Source: Treponema sp. UBA1240 (GTDB lineage: Bacteria > Spirochaetota > Spirochaetia > Treponematales > Treponemataceae). From it: 15,607 nucleotides of DNA. The translations under genes were made by a program, and so were the position numbers. Where the stretch lies: positions 5,544-21,150 of the forward strand of contig DBWK01000049.1 of assembly GCA_002308875.1 (NCBI GenBank), read 5' to 3'. Position 1 is the first letter of the stretch. Each line of letters opens with the position of its first letter. Shown piece after piece: positions 7,444 through 14,843 of the stretch. The notes beneath the pieces are model-generated. The model did no database searches, was not told the origin of the DNA, and worked only from the letters and a program-made list of their open reading frames with translations.

Positions 7444-7920
7444 ATGCCGGCTGAAAAGAAAACTAATGCCATGAGAATTCTTGAAACACTTTCCATACCC
7501 TATCGTGTAGTTGAATATGAATTTGACGAAGAGAATTCCGATGCTGTTACTGCTGCAAAAAAGACAGGGCTACCACCGGAGCAGGTTTTTAAAACGATAG
7601 TTATGCGGAATAACAACAAGGAAATCTTTGTTTTCTGTGTACCTGCCGACCAGGAAGTAAATCTGAAAAAGGTTAGAATGCTTACAAATTCAAAAGAAAT
7701 TCTGCCGGTAAAACAAGCAGAACTGCTCGGTCTTACAGGCTACATAAGAGGCGGCTGTTCGCCTTTGGGCATGAAGCGCAAATATACAACCTTCATTGAT
7801 GAAACCGCACAACTGTTCGATTTTATTGCAGTCAGCGCAGGACAAAGAGGAAGGCAAATGCTTTTAAAAGCAGACGACCTCGCGAAAGCAGCGGACGCCT
7901 GCTATGCAGAGCTATTCTAG
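7444..7920 (+). CDS. ybaK: YbaK/EbsC-type Cys-tRNA(Pro) deacylase
   Basis: A 158-residue trans-editing protein. The family hydrolyses Cys-tRNA(Pro) made in error by prolyl-tRNA synthetase. It aligns by eye with E. coli YbaK (159 residues): the QVFKTIV box with the essential Lys, VNLKKV, GYIRGGCSPLG, and the C-terminal VSAGQRG. The ATG at 7444 is 4 nt after the dus stop, and AGGA (7432-7435) inside dus is 8 nt upstream. The frame is open further upstream but would lie inside dus and is not family-like. It is the third gene of the tatD operon. Its TAG overlaps the stop of convergent pheS in CTAG (7917-7920). Subtype within the YbaK/ProX superfamily is likely but not proven. Confidence 0.9.
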   Translation: MPAEKKTNAMRILETLSIPYRVVEYEFDEENSDAVTAAKKTGLPPEQVFKTIVMRNNNKEIFVFCVPADQEVNLKKVRMLTNSKEILPVKQAELLGLTGYIRGGCSPLGMKRKYTTFIDETAQLFDFIAVSAGQRGRQMLLKADDLAKAADACYAELF

Positions 7921-9476
7921 TATCTGGCTTTTCTCAGGCGAACCTGTTCAATATCGGTGCTGAACAATTCGCGCAAATCGTTAAGACCCAGCGCCATGAG
8001 AGCCATACGATCAATGCCGATACCCCAGGCAAGAACGGGGCAGTCAATTCCCATCGCCTTTGTAACTTCCGGTCTGAAAATTCCTGAACCGCCGAGTTCA
8101 AACCATCCCAGAACAGGGTGCTTGATGTGTACTTCAACGGAAGGTTCCGTGAACGGGAAGTATCCGGGAACGTATTTAACTTCGGTTGCACCGGCAATTT
8201 CTACAGCGAACATTTCGAGGAAGCCAAGCAGAGTTTTTAGATTAACTTCTTCACCAAGAACGATTCCTTCAGTCTGGTAAAAATCGGAAAGATGTGTTGC
8301 GTCAACTTTGTCGTAGCGGAAACAGCGCGCAATTCCAAAATACTTCCCCGGAATCTTAGGATTTGAAGCAAGTTTGTGTGCGGAAAGAACTGTTCCCTGG
8401 CTACGGAGAATCAAATGGCGTGTAAATTCTTCGTCAAACGCATAGTTCCAGCCGCGACTGCCACTATTGCCACCGTCTTTGTGAACTGCGGCAACATTTG
8501 AAAGATACGGTTCTTCGATTTTCTTTGCATGTGTCGGGTTTTTAATGGAATATACGTCATGAATATCGCGCGCCGCATGGAATTGCGGCATAAACAAAGC
8601 ATCGCAGTTCCAGAATTCTGTTTCTACAAGCGGTCCGTCATATTCTTCAAAACCAATCGAAACCAGCTTGTCTTTTACGCTTTCCAAAAATGAAACATAC
8701 GCATTCGTACGGCCCGGAATAATTCTTGCCGGTGGAATTGCAATATTATATGCACGGAATGAGGAATTCTTCCATTCGCCTGTTGAAAGCATCTTGGCAG
8801 TAAGCATTCCTGTTTCTTCACCTGTAACACCGGCAGCTTTCAAGGCTTTTGCAACTTCTTCTGCATCCTTTGTAAGCTTGTAAACTACTGTTTCACGTTC
8901 AATAATTTTAAATGGAGAATCCGCAGCACCGCGTTTTTTTGCAAGCGTTGCAATAACGGCCTTTTCTTCTTCGGTCAAATTATCCTGATCAAGACAGCTG
9001 TTTTCGGCTTTAAGCGCTTTTTCCAAAAGGCTTTTTGCTACTTCAATCCGTTTTGGCAGTGGATTACCAGTGTAAGCTGCTTTCTTTTCGGCATCCATTT
9101 GGAGAACTTTTTCTTTTGAAAGCTGACCAAATGCGCTTCCAACATCCTTATTCTCAATATTCAGCGCAGAAGCAATCTGTGGTAAAGCATGAGGACCTTT
9201 TTCCTTAAGAAAATTAACTATTCGTTCTTCCGGAGTTCCTTCCGCAGCATAATTTTTTCCAAAATCAGTAATTTCAAAATAAGTATGCGGCTTGCGCTCC
9301 GTAACGACAGCGAGATTTTTTCCTGAAAGCCATGAAAAAGCCTGATTTGCATGACCTTCCTTGTAATCGAGTTCTTTCTGCAGTCGTTCTGAAGTTAATT
9401 CATCTTTTGTGGAAAAGGTTCTCAAAACCTTAATTTCCAAAGGATGTAAGTTTTTAATAACAGCTTGTGTATCCAT
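7917..9476 (-). CDS. pheS: Phenylalanyl-tRNA synthetase alpha subunit, archaeal/eukaryal type
   Basis: A 519-residue class II aminoacyl-tRNA synthetase subunit that charges tRNA(Phe) as an alpha2-beta2 enzyme. It is far longer than the usual bacterial PheS (about 330-350). The N-terminal 200 residues or so are winged-helix/DNA-binding-like modules, as in archaeal and eukaryotic alpha chains, instead of the bacterial coiled coil. The catalytic core follows: ETEFWNCDALFMPQFHAARD, motif 2 around YFGIARCFRYDKVDATH (about 375-393), FPFTEPSVEVH (about 440-450) and motif 3 GIGIDRMALMALG (about 485-497). A strong SD (GGAAGG, about 7 nt upstream) fixes the ATG at 9476. pheT is not adjacent: downstream lies convergent ybaK, upstream a small exported protein. 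The archaeal-type enzyme is established for spirochaetes. Confidence 0.95.
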   Translation of the reverse strand: MDTQAVIKNLHPLEIKVLRTFSTKDELTSERLQKELDYKEGHANQAFSWLSGKNLAVVTERKPHTYFEITDFGKNYAAEGTPEERIVNFLKEKGPHALPQIASALNIENKDVGSAFGQLSKEKVLQMDAEKKAAYTGNPLPKRIEVAKSLLEKALKAENSCLDQDNLTEEEKAVIATLAKKRGAADSPFKIIERETVVYKLTKDAEEVAKALKAAGVTGEETGMLTAKMLSTGEWKNSSFRAYNIAIPPARIIPGRTNAYVSFLESVKDKLVSIGFEEYDGPLVETEFWNCDALFMPQFHAARDIHDVYSIKNPTHAKKIEEPYLSNVAAVHKDGGNSGSRGWNYAFDEEFTRHLILRSQGTVLSAHKLASNPKIPGKYFGIARCFRYDKVDATHLSDFYQTEGIVLGEEVNLKTLLGFLEMFAVEIAGATEVKYVPGYFPFTEPSVEVHIKHPVLGWFELGGSGIFRPEVTKAMGIDCPVLAWGIGIDRMALMALGLNDLRELFSTDIEQVRLRKARY

Positions 9477-9493
9477 CTATTGACCTTCCGAGC

Positions 9494-9880
9494 TTAGTTT
9501 ATGTCATTGTACATGAAAACTATGTTAACTCTGTAACGGGCAAGATGTTTCTCGTTATCAAAACGAATAGTAGCCTGAGAAGAATAGCCGTACTTGTCAT
9601 ATCCAAATTCGGCTTTAAGTCTTTGTGCCACATCGGAAACAACGGAAACAGCTTCTTCTTCCTGGTACAGCGCATCAAAAATCACATACGTTACATAGGC
9701 TTCATGGCTGTAGGGATAATAAAGTATTTCAACGGAATATGTGTTGTTCGTATTCGGCGTTTTGCCGTTTTCAATACGACGAACAGTTTCTTCCCAAGGT
9801 TGGTCAGAAGTTGCCTCCTGTGCAACCAAACCCAGCGAGAAAAAAAACAGAACCAAAACCGCAACGCACAGTCTTTTCAT
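9494..9880 (-). CDS. Small exported protein of unknown function
   Basis: A 128-residue protein not recognised from any family. It begins MKR followed by a hydrophobic stretch (residues 4-19) and a plausible signal-peptidase I site after LVA (cleavage near A20/Q21). There is no lipobox cysteine, so it should be periplasmic and soluble, not a lipoprotein. The mature part of about 108 residues has an acidic/polar N-terminus, a tyrosine-rich segment around SVEILYYPYSHEAYVTYV, and alternating beta-like strands near the C-terminus (ATIRFDNEKHLARYRVNIVF). This suggests a small alpha/beta domain. An unusually G-rich SD-like stretch (AGGGGG) is about 8 nt upstream of the ATG. It ends 17 nt before pheS, so the two probably share a transcript, though no functional link is obvious. 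Confidence 0.8.
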   Translation of the reverse strand: MKRLCVAVLVLFFFSLGLVAQEATSDQPWEETVRRIENGKTPNTNNTYSVEILYYPYSHEAYVTYVIFDALYQEEEAVSVVSDVAQRLKAEFGYDKYGYSSQATIRFDNEKHLARYRVNIVFMYNDIN

Positions 9881-9917
9881 TTCATTACCCCCTGTATAAG
9901 CATAATTTATTTAGTTT

Positions 9918-9946
9918 ATTGTACTATGTTATTTCATTCTGGTAAA
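9918..9946 (-). promoter_or_regulatory. Candidate promoter for the exported protein-pheS unit
   Basis: On the - strand: TTTACC (9946-9941, 4/6), 17-nt spacer, TACAAT (9923-9918, 5/6). Transcription would start near 9911 with a leader of about 30 nt. It lies in the gap between proC and this gene. Confidence 0.45.
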
Positions 9947-9998
9947 GACAAACAGCGAATTTTGTTTTTACACATCCATACAAGAAACTGAATTTTAC

Positions 9999-10811
9999 TT
10001 ATTTTTTGCCGAGTTCCAGGGACTTTTCATATGCGGCGGCAGCAGCTTCAATAATTGCAGAACGGAAATTCTTTTCTTCCAGGACTCTTACAGCCGCAAT
10101 CGTTGTTCCAGCTGGTGAACAAACTTCATCTTTAAGAATACCAGGGTGCTTTCCTGTTTCAAGAACCATCGCTGCAGCGCCTTTAAGCGTTTGTGCGGCA
10201 AAAGTAAGTGCCTGCTTGCGTGGCATACCGAAAGTTACGGCGGCATCCGCAAGCGCATCTATGAACATAAAGCCGTATGCCGGACCAGAGCCCGAAACCG
10301 CGGTTATTCCATCCATCAGATGTTCCTGAACTACCTGAACAGAACCAGCAAACGACAAAAGCTTCTGTACACATTCAACATCAGCTTCTAGCGCTGTTTC
10401 CGCAGGAGCGAGTGCAATCATTCCTTCTTTTACAACGGCAGGAGTATTCGGCATAACACGTATAATGCGGGCTTTTTCACCAAGTTTCTGCTGAATTGAA
10501 GAGATTTTAACACCGGCGGCAATTGATACGAACACCTTTTGCAACAATTCTTTCTTGGAAAGGAGCGCCGCAGTTTCTTCCAAAACAGCGGGAAGATACA
10601 CCGGCTTTACGGCAAAAAACAGATAATCAGCTTGCTGAATAACAGTTTTGTTAGTTTTTTCAGCATGCGCTCCGTTTTGTCCGGCAAACTGCTCCGCCTT
10701 GGAAAAATCCGCATCGCTGATAAAAACTTCCACATCATTCTGTTTGCAGACGGCACTCATAAGGGCAGAACCCATAACGCCTGCACCAATACAACCAACT
10801 TTTATACTCAT
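9999..10811 (-). CDS. proC: Pyrroline-5-carboxylate reductase
   Basis: A 270-residue cytoplasmic enzyme for the last step of proline synthesis, NAD(P)H-dependent reduction of pyrroline-5-carboxylate. The N-terminal Rossmann fold shows GxGxMG (GAGVMG, 9-14), then FFAVKP and RVMPNTPA. The C-terminal dimerisation/active domain carries the family signature (SGSGPAY, then CSPAGTTIAAVRVLE). Length is typical (about 265-275). The ATG at 10811 has no Shine-Dalgarno sequence, and the predicted -10 box ends only 8 nt upstream, pointing to a leaderless mRNA. It is divergent from the MBL hydrolase gene. No proA or proB is in the window. Confidence 0.95.
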   Translation of the reverse strand: MSIKVGCIGAGVMGSALMSAVCKQNDVEVFISDADFSKAEQFAGQNGAHAEKTNKTVIQQADYLFFAVKPVYLPAVLEETAALLSKKELLQKVFVSIAAGVKISSIQQKLGEKARIIRVMPNTPAVVKEGMIALAPAETALEADVECVQKLLSFAGSVQVVQEHLMDGITAVSGSGPAYGFMFIDALADAAVTFGMPRKQALTFAAQTLKGAAAMVLETGKHPGILKDEVCSPAGTTIAAVRVLEEKNFRSAIIEAAAAAYEKSLELGKK

Positions 10812-10819
10812 AATAAGAA

Positions 10820-10849
10820 ACTATACTTTATTCGTTATGCGGATTTCAA
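10820..10849 (-). promoter_or_regulatory. proC promoter, probably giving a leaderless mRNA
   Basis: On the - strand: TTGAAA (10849-10844), 18-nt spacer, TATAGT (10825-10820). Only 8 nt separate the -10 box from the ATG at 10811, so the start site would fall at or within about 2 nt of the start codon. No SD is present. Confidence 0.6.
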
Positions 10850-10878
10850 TACCCCGTGATTCCAGACAAATTTAAAAA

Positions 10879-10907
10879 TTGTTTTTACGACGAAAAAATT
10901 GTATACT
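10879..10907 (+). promoter_or_regulatory. Promoter of the MBL hydrolase gene, probably leaderless
   Basis: TTGTTT (10879-10884, weak), 17-nt spacer, TATACT (10902-10907, 5/6), then 7 nt to the ATG at 10915. No SD is present. It faces away from the proC promoter, whose -35 lies about 30 bp away. Confidence 0.5.
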
Positions 10908-10914
10908 AATACCA

Positions 10915-11679
10915 ATGTACGAAAGAATACGAGTAAAAAAACTGGCAGATAGTATTTATCTTCTTGATGATTACGGTGAAGCCACCGGCTATCTTGTAAC
11001 AGGCTCTGAAAGAGCCGCTGTAATTGATACAATGAACGGAATTGAAGACGTTCACGCTGTTGTACGCGCAATAACGGATCTTCCTCTTGTTCTTATCAAC
11101 ACACACGGGCATTGCGACCACATTTTCGGCAACATTTATTTTGAAGAAGCCTGTATGAATCCGGCGGACAACACTCTCGCAGAGGAACAGACACAACGGA
11201 AAGAATTTCTAAATCTCTGTCGTGCAACAAACCGCAAATTACCGCCTTTTAAGCCTGTAAACGACGGTGATACGATTAACCTTGGGAACCTGACGCTTAA
11301 AGTAATTGCTCTACCCGGACATACCACCGGTGGTATTTGTCTTTTACTTGAAGAAAAGAGAATTCTTTTTACAGGCGACAGTATAAACCATCATTTGTGG
11401 ATGCAACTTGACGAATGCCTGCCACTTAGCGTTTTTCTGGAAAATTTGAAACGCATTTCGTTTGTAAAAACAAAAGCAGACCGTATTCTGCACGGACATG
11501 CACAGGATTTTGATGATATTTCACTTTATGACGAACTTGTTGATGGCGTTCAGGATTTAATCACAACCGGTGGAAAAGGCGACGGAATTTTTGACTATGC
11601 CTACAAGTGGATGACTGGAAAATGCCGTCAGCATCCTTTCGGCAACGGTAGCGTAATATGCTACAATAAAATCAAATAA
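10915..11679 (+). CDS. Metallo-beta-lactamase-fold hydrolase
   Basis: A 254-residue cytoplasmic hydrolase (no signal peptide) with the full binuclear-metal site of the glyoxalase II/MBL superfamily: THGHCDH (H64, H66, D68, H69), GHTTG (H136), FTGDS (D155) and HGHA (H193 or H195). The substrate cannot be told from sequence; a thioesterase or lactonase-like activity is possible, and a true beta-lactamase is unlikely given the cytoplasmic location. The ATG at 10915 is preferred. An upstream TTG at 10879 in frame would put the promoter inside the gene. The CDF transporter gene begins 25 nt after its stop with its own SD, so the two are probably co-transcribed. Confidence 0.85.
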   Translation: MYERIRVKKLADSIYLLDDYGEATGYLVTGSERAAVIDTMNGIEDVHAVVRAITDLPLVLINTHGHCDHIFGNIYFEEACMNPADNTLAEEQTQRKEFLNLCRATNRKLPPFKPVNDGDTINLGNLTLKVIALPGHTTGGICLLLEEKRILFTGDSINHHLWMQLDECLPLSVFLENLKRISFVKTKADRILHGHAQDFDDISLYDELVDGVQDLITTGGKGDGIFDYAYKWMTGKCRQHPFGNGSVICYNKIK

Positions 11680-11704
11680 TGCAGAAAGAATAACGGAGAA
11701 TCAA

Positions 11705-12595
11705 ATGCCTGACACAATTTCGAAAACTAAAAACATCATAAACCGTCTTTCTTTTATCGGAATAACAGGAAATCTGATACTTTGTGCATTCAAATTTTTT
11801 GCAGGAATTTACGGAAAATCAGGAGCTATGATTTCGGACGCGGTTCATTCAATGTCCGATGTTATTGCTACTTTCATCGCTTTTATAGGCGTAAAACTTG
11901 CACAGCGAAGTGCTGATTCCGAACATCCGTATGGACATGAGCGTTTTGAAAGCGTCGCAACATTTGTTCTCGGTCTTATTCTGGCGGGAACAGGTCTAAA
12001 AATCGGGTACAGTGCATTGCAGACAATTCTTTCGGGCGACTACAGCCACATTCCTGTACCGACATTTTTACCATTAATTGCTGCAATTGTTTCCATTGTC
12101 AGCAAGGAAGCAATGTTTCAGTATACAATGTATTACGCAAAAAAGCTTGATTCGGAAGCATTCAAAGCAGACGCATGGCACCACCGGTCCGACGCTTTTT
12201 CTTCAGCTGGTTCTTTTTTAGGAATAGGTGCAGCAAAACTTGGATTTCCTGTTATGGATTCAATTGCAAGTATTATCATCTGTGTTTTTATCTTGAAACT
12301 TGCCGTCGAAATAATAATTGATTCCCTCAAAAAAATGCTGGACACTTCCTGTGGTGCGGAATTTGAAGAACAAATTTCGGAATTCATCATGAAAGAATCC
12401 GGCGTAAAACGCATTGACCTGTTGAACACACGAATGTTTGGAAATAAAGTTTATATCGATGTAGAAATAGCTGTAGACCGCAATAGTACGCTGCTTGCCG
12501 CTCATAAAATTGCTGAAGATGTTCACGACGAAATAGAAAAACACTTTCCGAACGTAAAACACGTTATGGTTCATGTTAATCCAGATGAAGAATAA
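11705..12595 (+). CDS. Cation diffusion facilitator (CDF) metal efflux transporter
   Basis: A 296-residue inner-membrane antiporter exporting divalent metals in exchange for protons. It has about six membrane segments within residues 15-210 and a cytoplasmic C-terminal metal-binding domain (about 210-296). The transport-site motifs are SDAVHSMSD in TM2 (H48 and D52 form HxxxD, with D45 also conserved) and DAWHHRSD in TM5 (H159, D163, again HxxxD). The conserved HPYGHERFE loop lies between. Two HxxxD sites are compatible with Zn2+, Co2+ or Fe2+; the exact metal is not determinable by eye. The start is the ATG at 11705 with GGAG 7 nt upstream. It follows the MBL hydrolase gene by 25 nt. Confidence 0.93.
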   Translation: MPDTISKTKNIINRLSFIGITGNLILCAFKFFAGIYGKSGAMISDAVHSMSDVIATFIAFIGVKLAQRSADSEHPYGHERFESVATFVLGLILAGTGLKIGYSALQTILSGDYSHIPVPTFLPLIAAIVSIVSKEAMFQYTMYYAKKLDSEAFKADAWHHRSDAFSSAGSFLGIGAAKLGFPVMDSIASIIICVFILKLAVEIIIDSLKKMLDTSCGAEFEEQISEFIMKESGVKRIDLLNTRMFGNKVYIDVEIAVDRNSTLLAAHKIAEDVHDEIEKHFPNVKHVMVHVNPDEE

Positions 12596-12597
12596 GC

Positions 12598-12626
12598 TTG
12601 AATGTACAGCCTGATACCTGTATACT
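12598..12626 (+). promoter_or_regulatory. nadE promoter, probably leaderless
   Basis: TTGAAT (12598-12603), exactly 17-nt spacer, TATACT (12621-12626), then 6 nt to the ATG at 12633. The expected start site coincides with the A of the ATG. No SD is present. The promoter begins 2 nt after the CDF stop codon. Confidence 0.68.
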
Positions 12627-12632
12627 TTACTC

Positions 12633-14594
12633 ATGAGCTATGGATTTGTTAGGACGGCATGTGCCAGTCCTGTGGTAACTGTTGCAGACTGCAAAAAAAA
12701 TGCGGATAATATTATTTCACTCATAAAGCGGGCGGAGAAAGACAAAGTAGCGCTTCTTGTTCTACCGGAACTTGCACTCACCGGCTACACCTGCGGGGAT
12801 TTGTTTTTGCAGCCGGTGCTTTTACAGAGCGCACTGAAAGAACTTGAACGTGTAGCCTTATGTGTCCATACCGTAACTGTGATTGTAGGTGTACCGGTTA
12901 TAAATAACGGTATATTGTACAATACGGCAGCAGTAATTTGTCATGGCGAAATAAAAGGCTTTGTGCCCAAATCTTTTATCCCAAATTATTCCGAATTCTA
13001 CGAGTACCGCCACTTTGCTCCGGCTGAGAACGGCTCGTACAGTACTGAAATACAAATCAGCGGTAAAAAACCGTATTCCGTTCCGTTCGGCACGGACTTG
13101 ATTTTTGCCGACAGTGAAGACTCTTCAATTTCACTCGCCGTTGAAATATGTGAGGATGTTTGGACGGTAACACCACCATCGCTTCGCTATGCACTGCAGG
13201 GCGCAACTATTATTGCAAACTGCTCGGCAAGCAACGAAGTAATCGGTAAAGCAAGCTTCCGCCGTTCGCTCATACAGGCACATTCCGCACGTGTTTTTGG
13301 CGCATATCTGTACGCCGACGCCGGAAGCGGCGAATCTACGACCGATGTAGTGTTTTCAGCGCACAACATTATTGCGGAAAACGGGACAATCCTTTCAGAA
13401 TCACAACCGTTTTCCTCAGAAGACGGTTATATAGTCGCCGATATTGATGTTCAGAAACTTGTATACGAGCGGCGGAAAACAACCACATTCGCACAGAATA
13501 TGCGTTCCGAACTAAAAAAAGCGGATAAACCGCGTATTATTCCTTTATCATTCACCAAATTTGATGAAAAAGACACATTACGCAGGACAATTTCGCCGTT
13601 TCCATTCATCCCGCAAGAAACAACACGGCGTACGGAACGCTGTACCGAAGTAACAGCGCTGCAAACACAGGGGCTTGTAAAGCGGCTTGCGCACACACAC
13701 GCAAAATCTGCAGTCATTGGTCTTTCTGGCGGTCTTGATTCCACACTCGCACTGCTTATCACAGTACAAGCATTCCGAAAACTTTCACTCGACACAAAAG
13801 GCATTATAGCCGTTACAATGCCCTGTTTCGGTACTACGGAACGCACGTACAACAATGCTCGCACACTTGCAGACTCACTGGGACTTACATTTATGGACAT
13901 TCCGATAAAAAATGCCGTTATTCAGCACTTTAAGGATATTGGGCAGGATGAAACCGTTCACGATGTGACCTATGAAAATTCACAGGCACGGGAGCGAACT
14001 CAAGTTCTCATGGATATCGCTAACAAGAATTCCGGTCTTGTAATCGGTACGGGCGATTTATCTGAACTGGCTCTCGGCTGGGCAACATATAACGGTGACC
14101 ATATGTCGATGTACGGCGTAAACTCATCGATTCCAAAGACACTTGTCCGCCATCTGGTAAACTGGTTTGCGGATTCCTTTGAATCTGAAGGCAATACAAA
14201 GGCAGCCGTCGTTTTGCGTGACATTCTCGATACACCGGTAAGCCCCGAACTTTTACCGCCGGAAAACGGACAGATTTCGCAAAAAACGGAAGACATTGTT
14301 GGTCCATATGAGTTGCACGATTTTGTGCTGTATTACTTTTTGCGATGGGGCTTTGAACCGGAAAAAATCCTTTTTTTGGAAGAAAGAGCGTTCGGCAAAA
14401 CATACAGCCGCGAAACAATGCTTAAATGGTTGCGTATTTTTTACCGCCGCTTTTTCAGCCAGCAGTTCAAGCGATCGTGTCTGCCGGATGGTGCAAAAGT
14501 GGGAACCGTTAGCATTTCCCCGCGCGGCGACTGGCGAATGCCGAGCGATGCCGAAGCAGCAGCATGGCTTGAGCGACTGGAAACACTTACATAA
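12633..14594 (+). CDS. nadE: Glutamine-dependent NAD+ synthetase
   Basis: A 653-residue cytoplasmic enzyme that amidates nicotinic acid adenine dinucleotide to NAD+ using glutamine. The N-terminal nitrilase-type glutaminase domain (1 to about 290) has the Glu-Lys-Cys triad: E46 in LPELALTGY, K113 in VPKSFIPNY and C173 in EICEDVW. The C-terminal synthetase domain carries the ATP pyrophosphatase loop GLSGGLDS (363-370), then GTGDLSELALGW and YGVNSSIPKTL. This is the long two-domain form (as in mycobacteria), not the short ammonia-dependent form of about 275 residues. It seems to have its own leaderless promoter in the 37-nt gap after the CDF gene. Confidence 0.96.
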   Translation: MSYGFVRTACASPVVTVADCKKNADNIISLIKRAEKDKVALLVLPELALTGYTCGDLFLQPVLLQSALKELERVALCVHTVTVIVGVPVINNGILYNTAAVICHGEIKGFVPKSFIPNYSEFYEYRHFAPAENGSYSTEIQISGKKPYSVPFGTDLIFADSEDSSISLAVEICEDVWTVTPPSLRYALQGATIIANCSASNEVIGKASFRRSLIQAHSARVFGAYLYADAGSGESTTDVVFSAHNIIAENGTILSESQPFSSEDGYIVADIDVQKLVYERRKTTTFAQNMRSELKKADKPRIIPLSFTKFDEKDTLRRTISPFPFIPQETTRRTERCTEVTALQTQGLVKRLAHTHAKSAVIGLSGGLDSTLALLITVQAFRKLSLDTKGIIAVTMPCFGTTERTYNNARTLADSLGLTFMDIPIKNAVIQHFKDIGQDETVHDVTYENSQARERTQVLMDIANKNSGLVIGTGDLSELALGWATYNGDHMSMYGVNSSIPKTLVRHLVNWFADSFESEGNTKAAVVLRDILDTPVSPELLPPENGQISQKTEDIVGPYELHDFVLYYFLRWGFEPEKILFLEERAFGKTYSRETMLKWLRIFYRRFFSQQFKRSCLPDGAKVGTVSISPRGDWRMPSDAEAAAWLERLETLT

Positions 14595-14843
14595 GAGTCA
14601 CCGAACAAAAAAGCCGAATATTTTATTGACAACCTCAGACAAAAGTTTTAAGGTATTAACTATCAAATCACTTAAAAAGGAGAAGCGTTATGCCGGACGG
14701 GAATAGTAATGACTCATATCCTCCAGGTCAAAGCATAAACACAACGGATTCTCCTTTACCCCAACAGTTCTAGGCGATTCCGAATTTCTTTGACCATAAA
14801 AAATCTCTGAACAGAATTATACTGAAACCTATGGAGAAAAATT
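14595..14843 (+). promoter_or_regulatory. mgtE leader region
   Basis: A 249-nt gap between nadE and mgtE. It contains a perfect -35-like TTGACA (14626-14631) without a convincing -10 at normal spacing, then a small ORF with an optimal SD (14690-14773). A second -10-like TATACT (14818-14823) lies close to mgtE and lacks a good -35. The SD of the small ORF, AAAGGAGAA (14676-14684), is perfectly complementary over 9 nt to TTCTCCTTT (14749-14757) inside that ORF. Six of these bases (14749-14754) can instead pair with the mgtE SD GGAGAA (14833-14838). No Rho-independent terminator and no M-box riboswitch-like core were recognised. The regulatory role is inferred. Confidence 0.4.
14690..14773 (+). 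CDS. Candidate 27-residue leader peptide upstream of mgtE
   Basis: A short ORF from ATG 14690 to TAG 14773. It has the best SD in the neighbourhood: AAGGAG (14677-14682), 7 nt before the ATG. The peptide is hydrophilic with no membrane segment. It is rich in Pro (residues 2, 11, 12, 22, 24), Asp (3, 8, 20) and Ser/Asn/Gln, and ends DSPLPQQF. It lies 70 nt before mgtE. Proline/acidic leader ORFs (for example MgtL) control Mg2+ transporter genes in enterobacteria through ribosome behaviour at low Mg2+, and this composition is reminiscent. There is no visible homology and no proof of translation. It could be a chance ORF behind an SD-like purine run. Confidence 0.42.
   Translation: MPDGNSNDSYPPGQSINTTDSPLPQQF

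Noticed and set aside
10879..10914. MBL hydrolase start at TTG 10879
   Set aside because: This TTG is the putative -35 box, and the TATACT -10 would fall inside the gene. The ATG at 10915 starts the conserved domain region.
13451..13900. 149-codon open frame on the - strand within nadE
   Set aside because: Shadow of nadE; it covers the ATP-loop coding region and has no recognisable features.
14595..14843. M-box or other known Mg2+ riboswitch upstream of mgtE
   Set aside because: No recognisable M-box core and no terminator hairpin with a T-run; the gap is also partly occupied by the small ORF.
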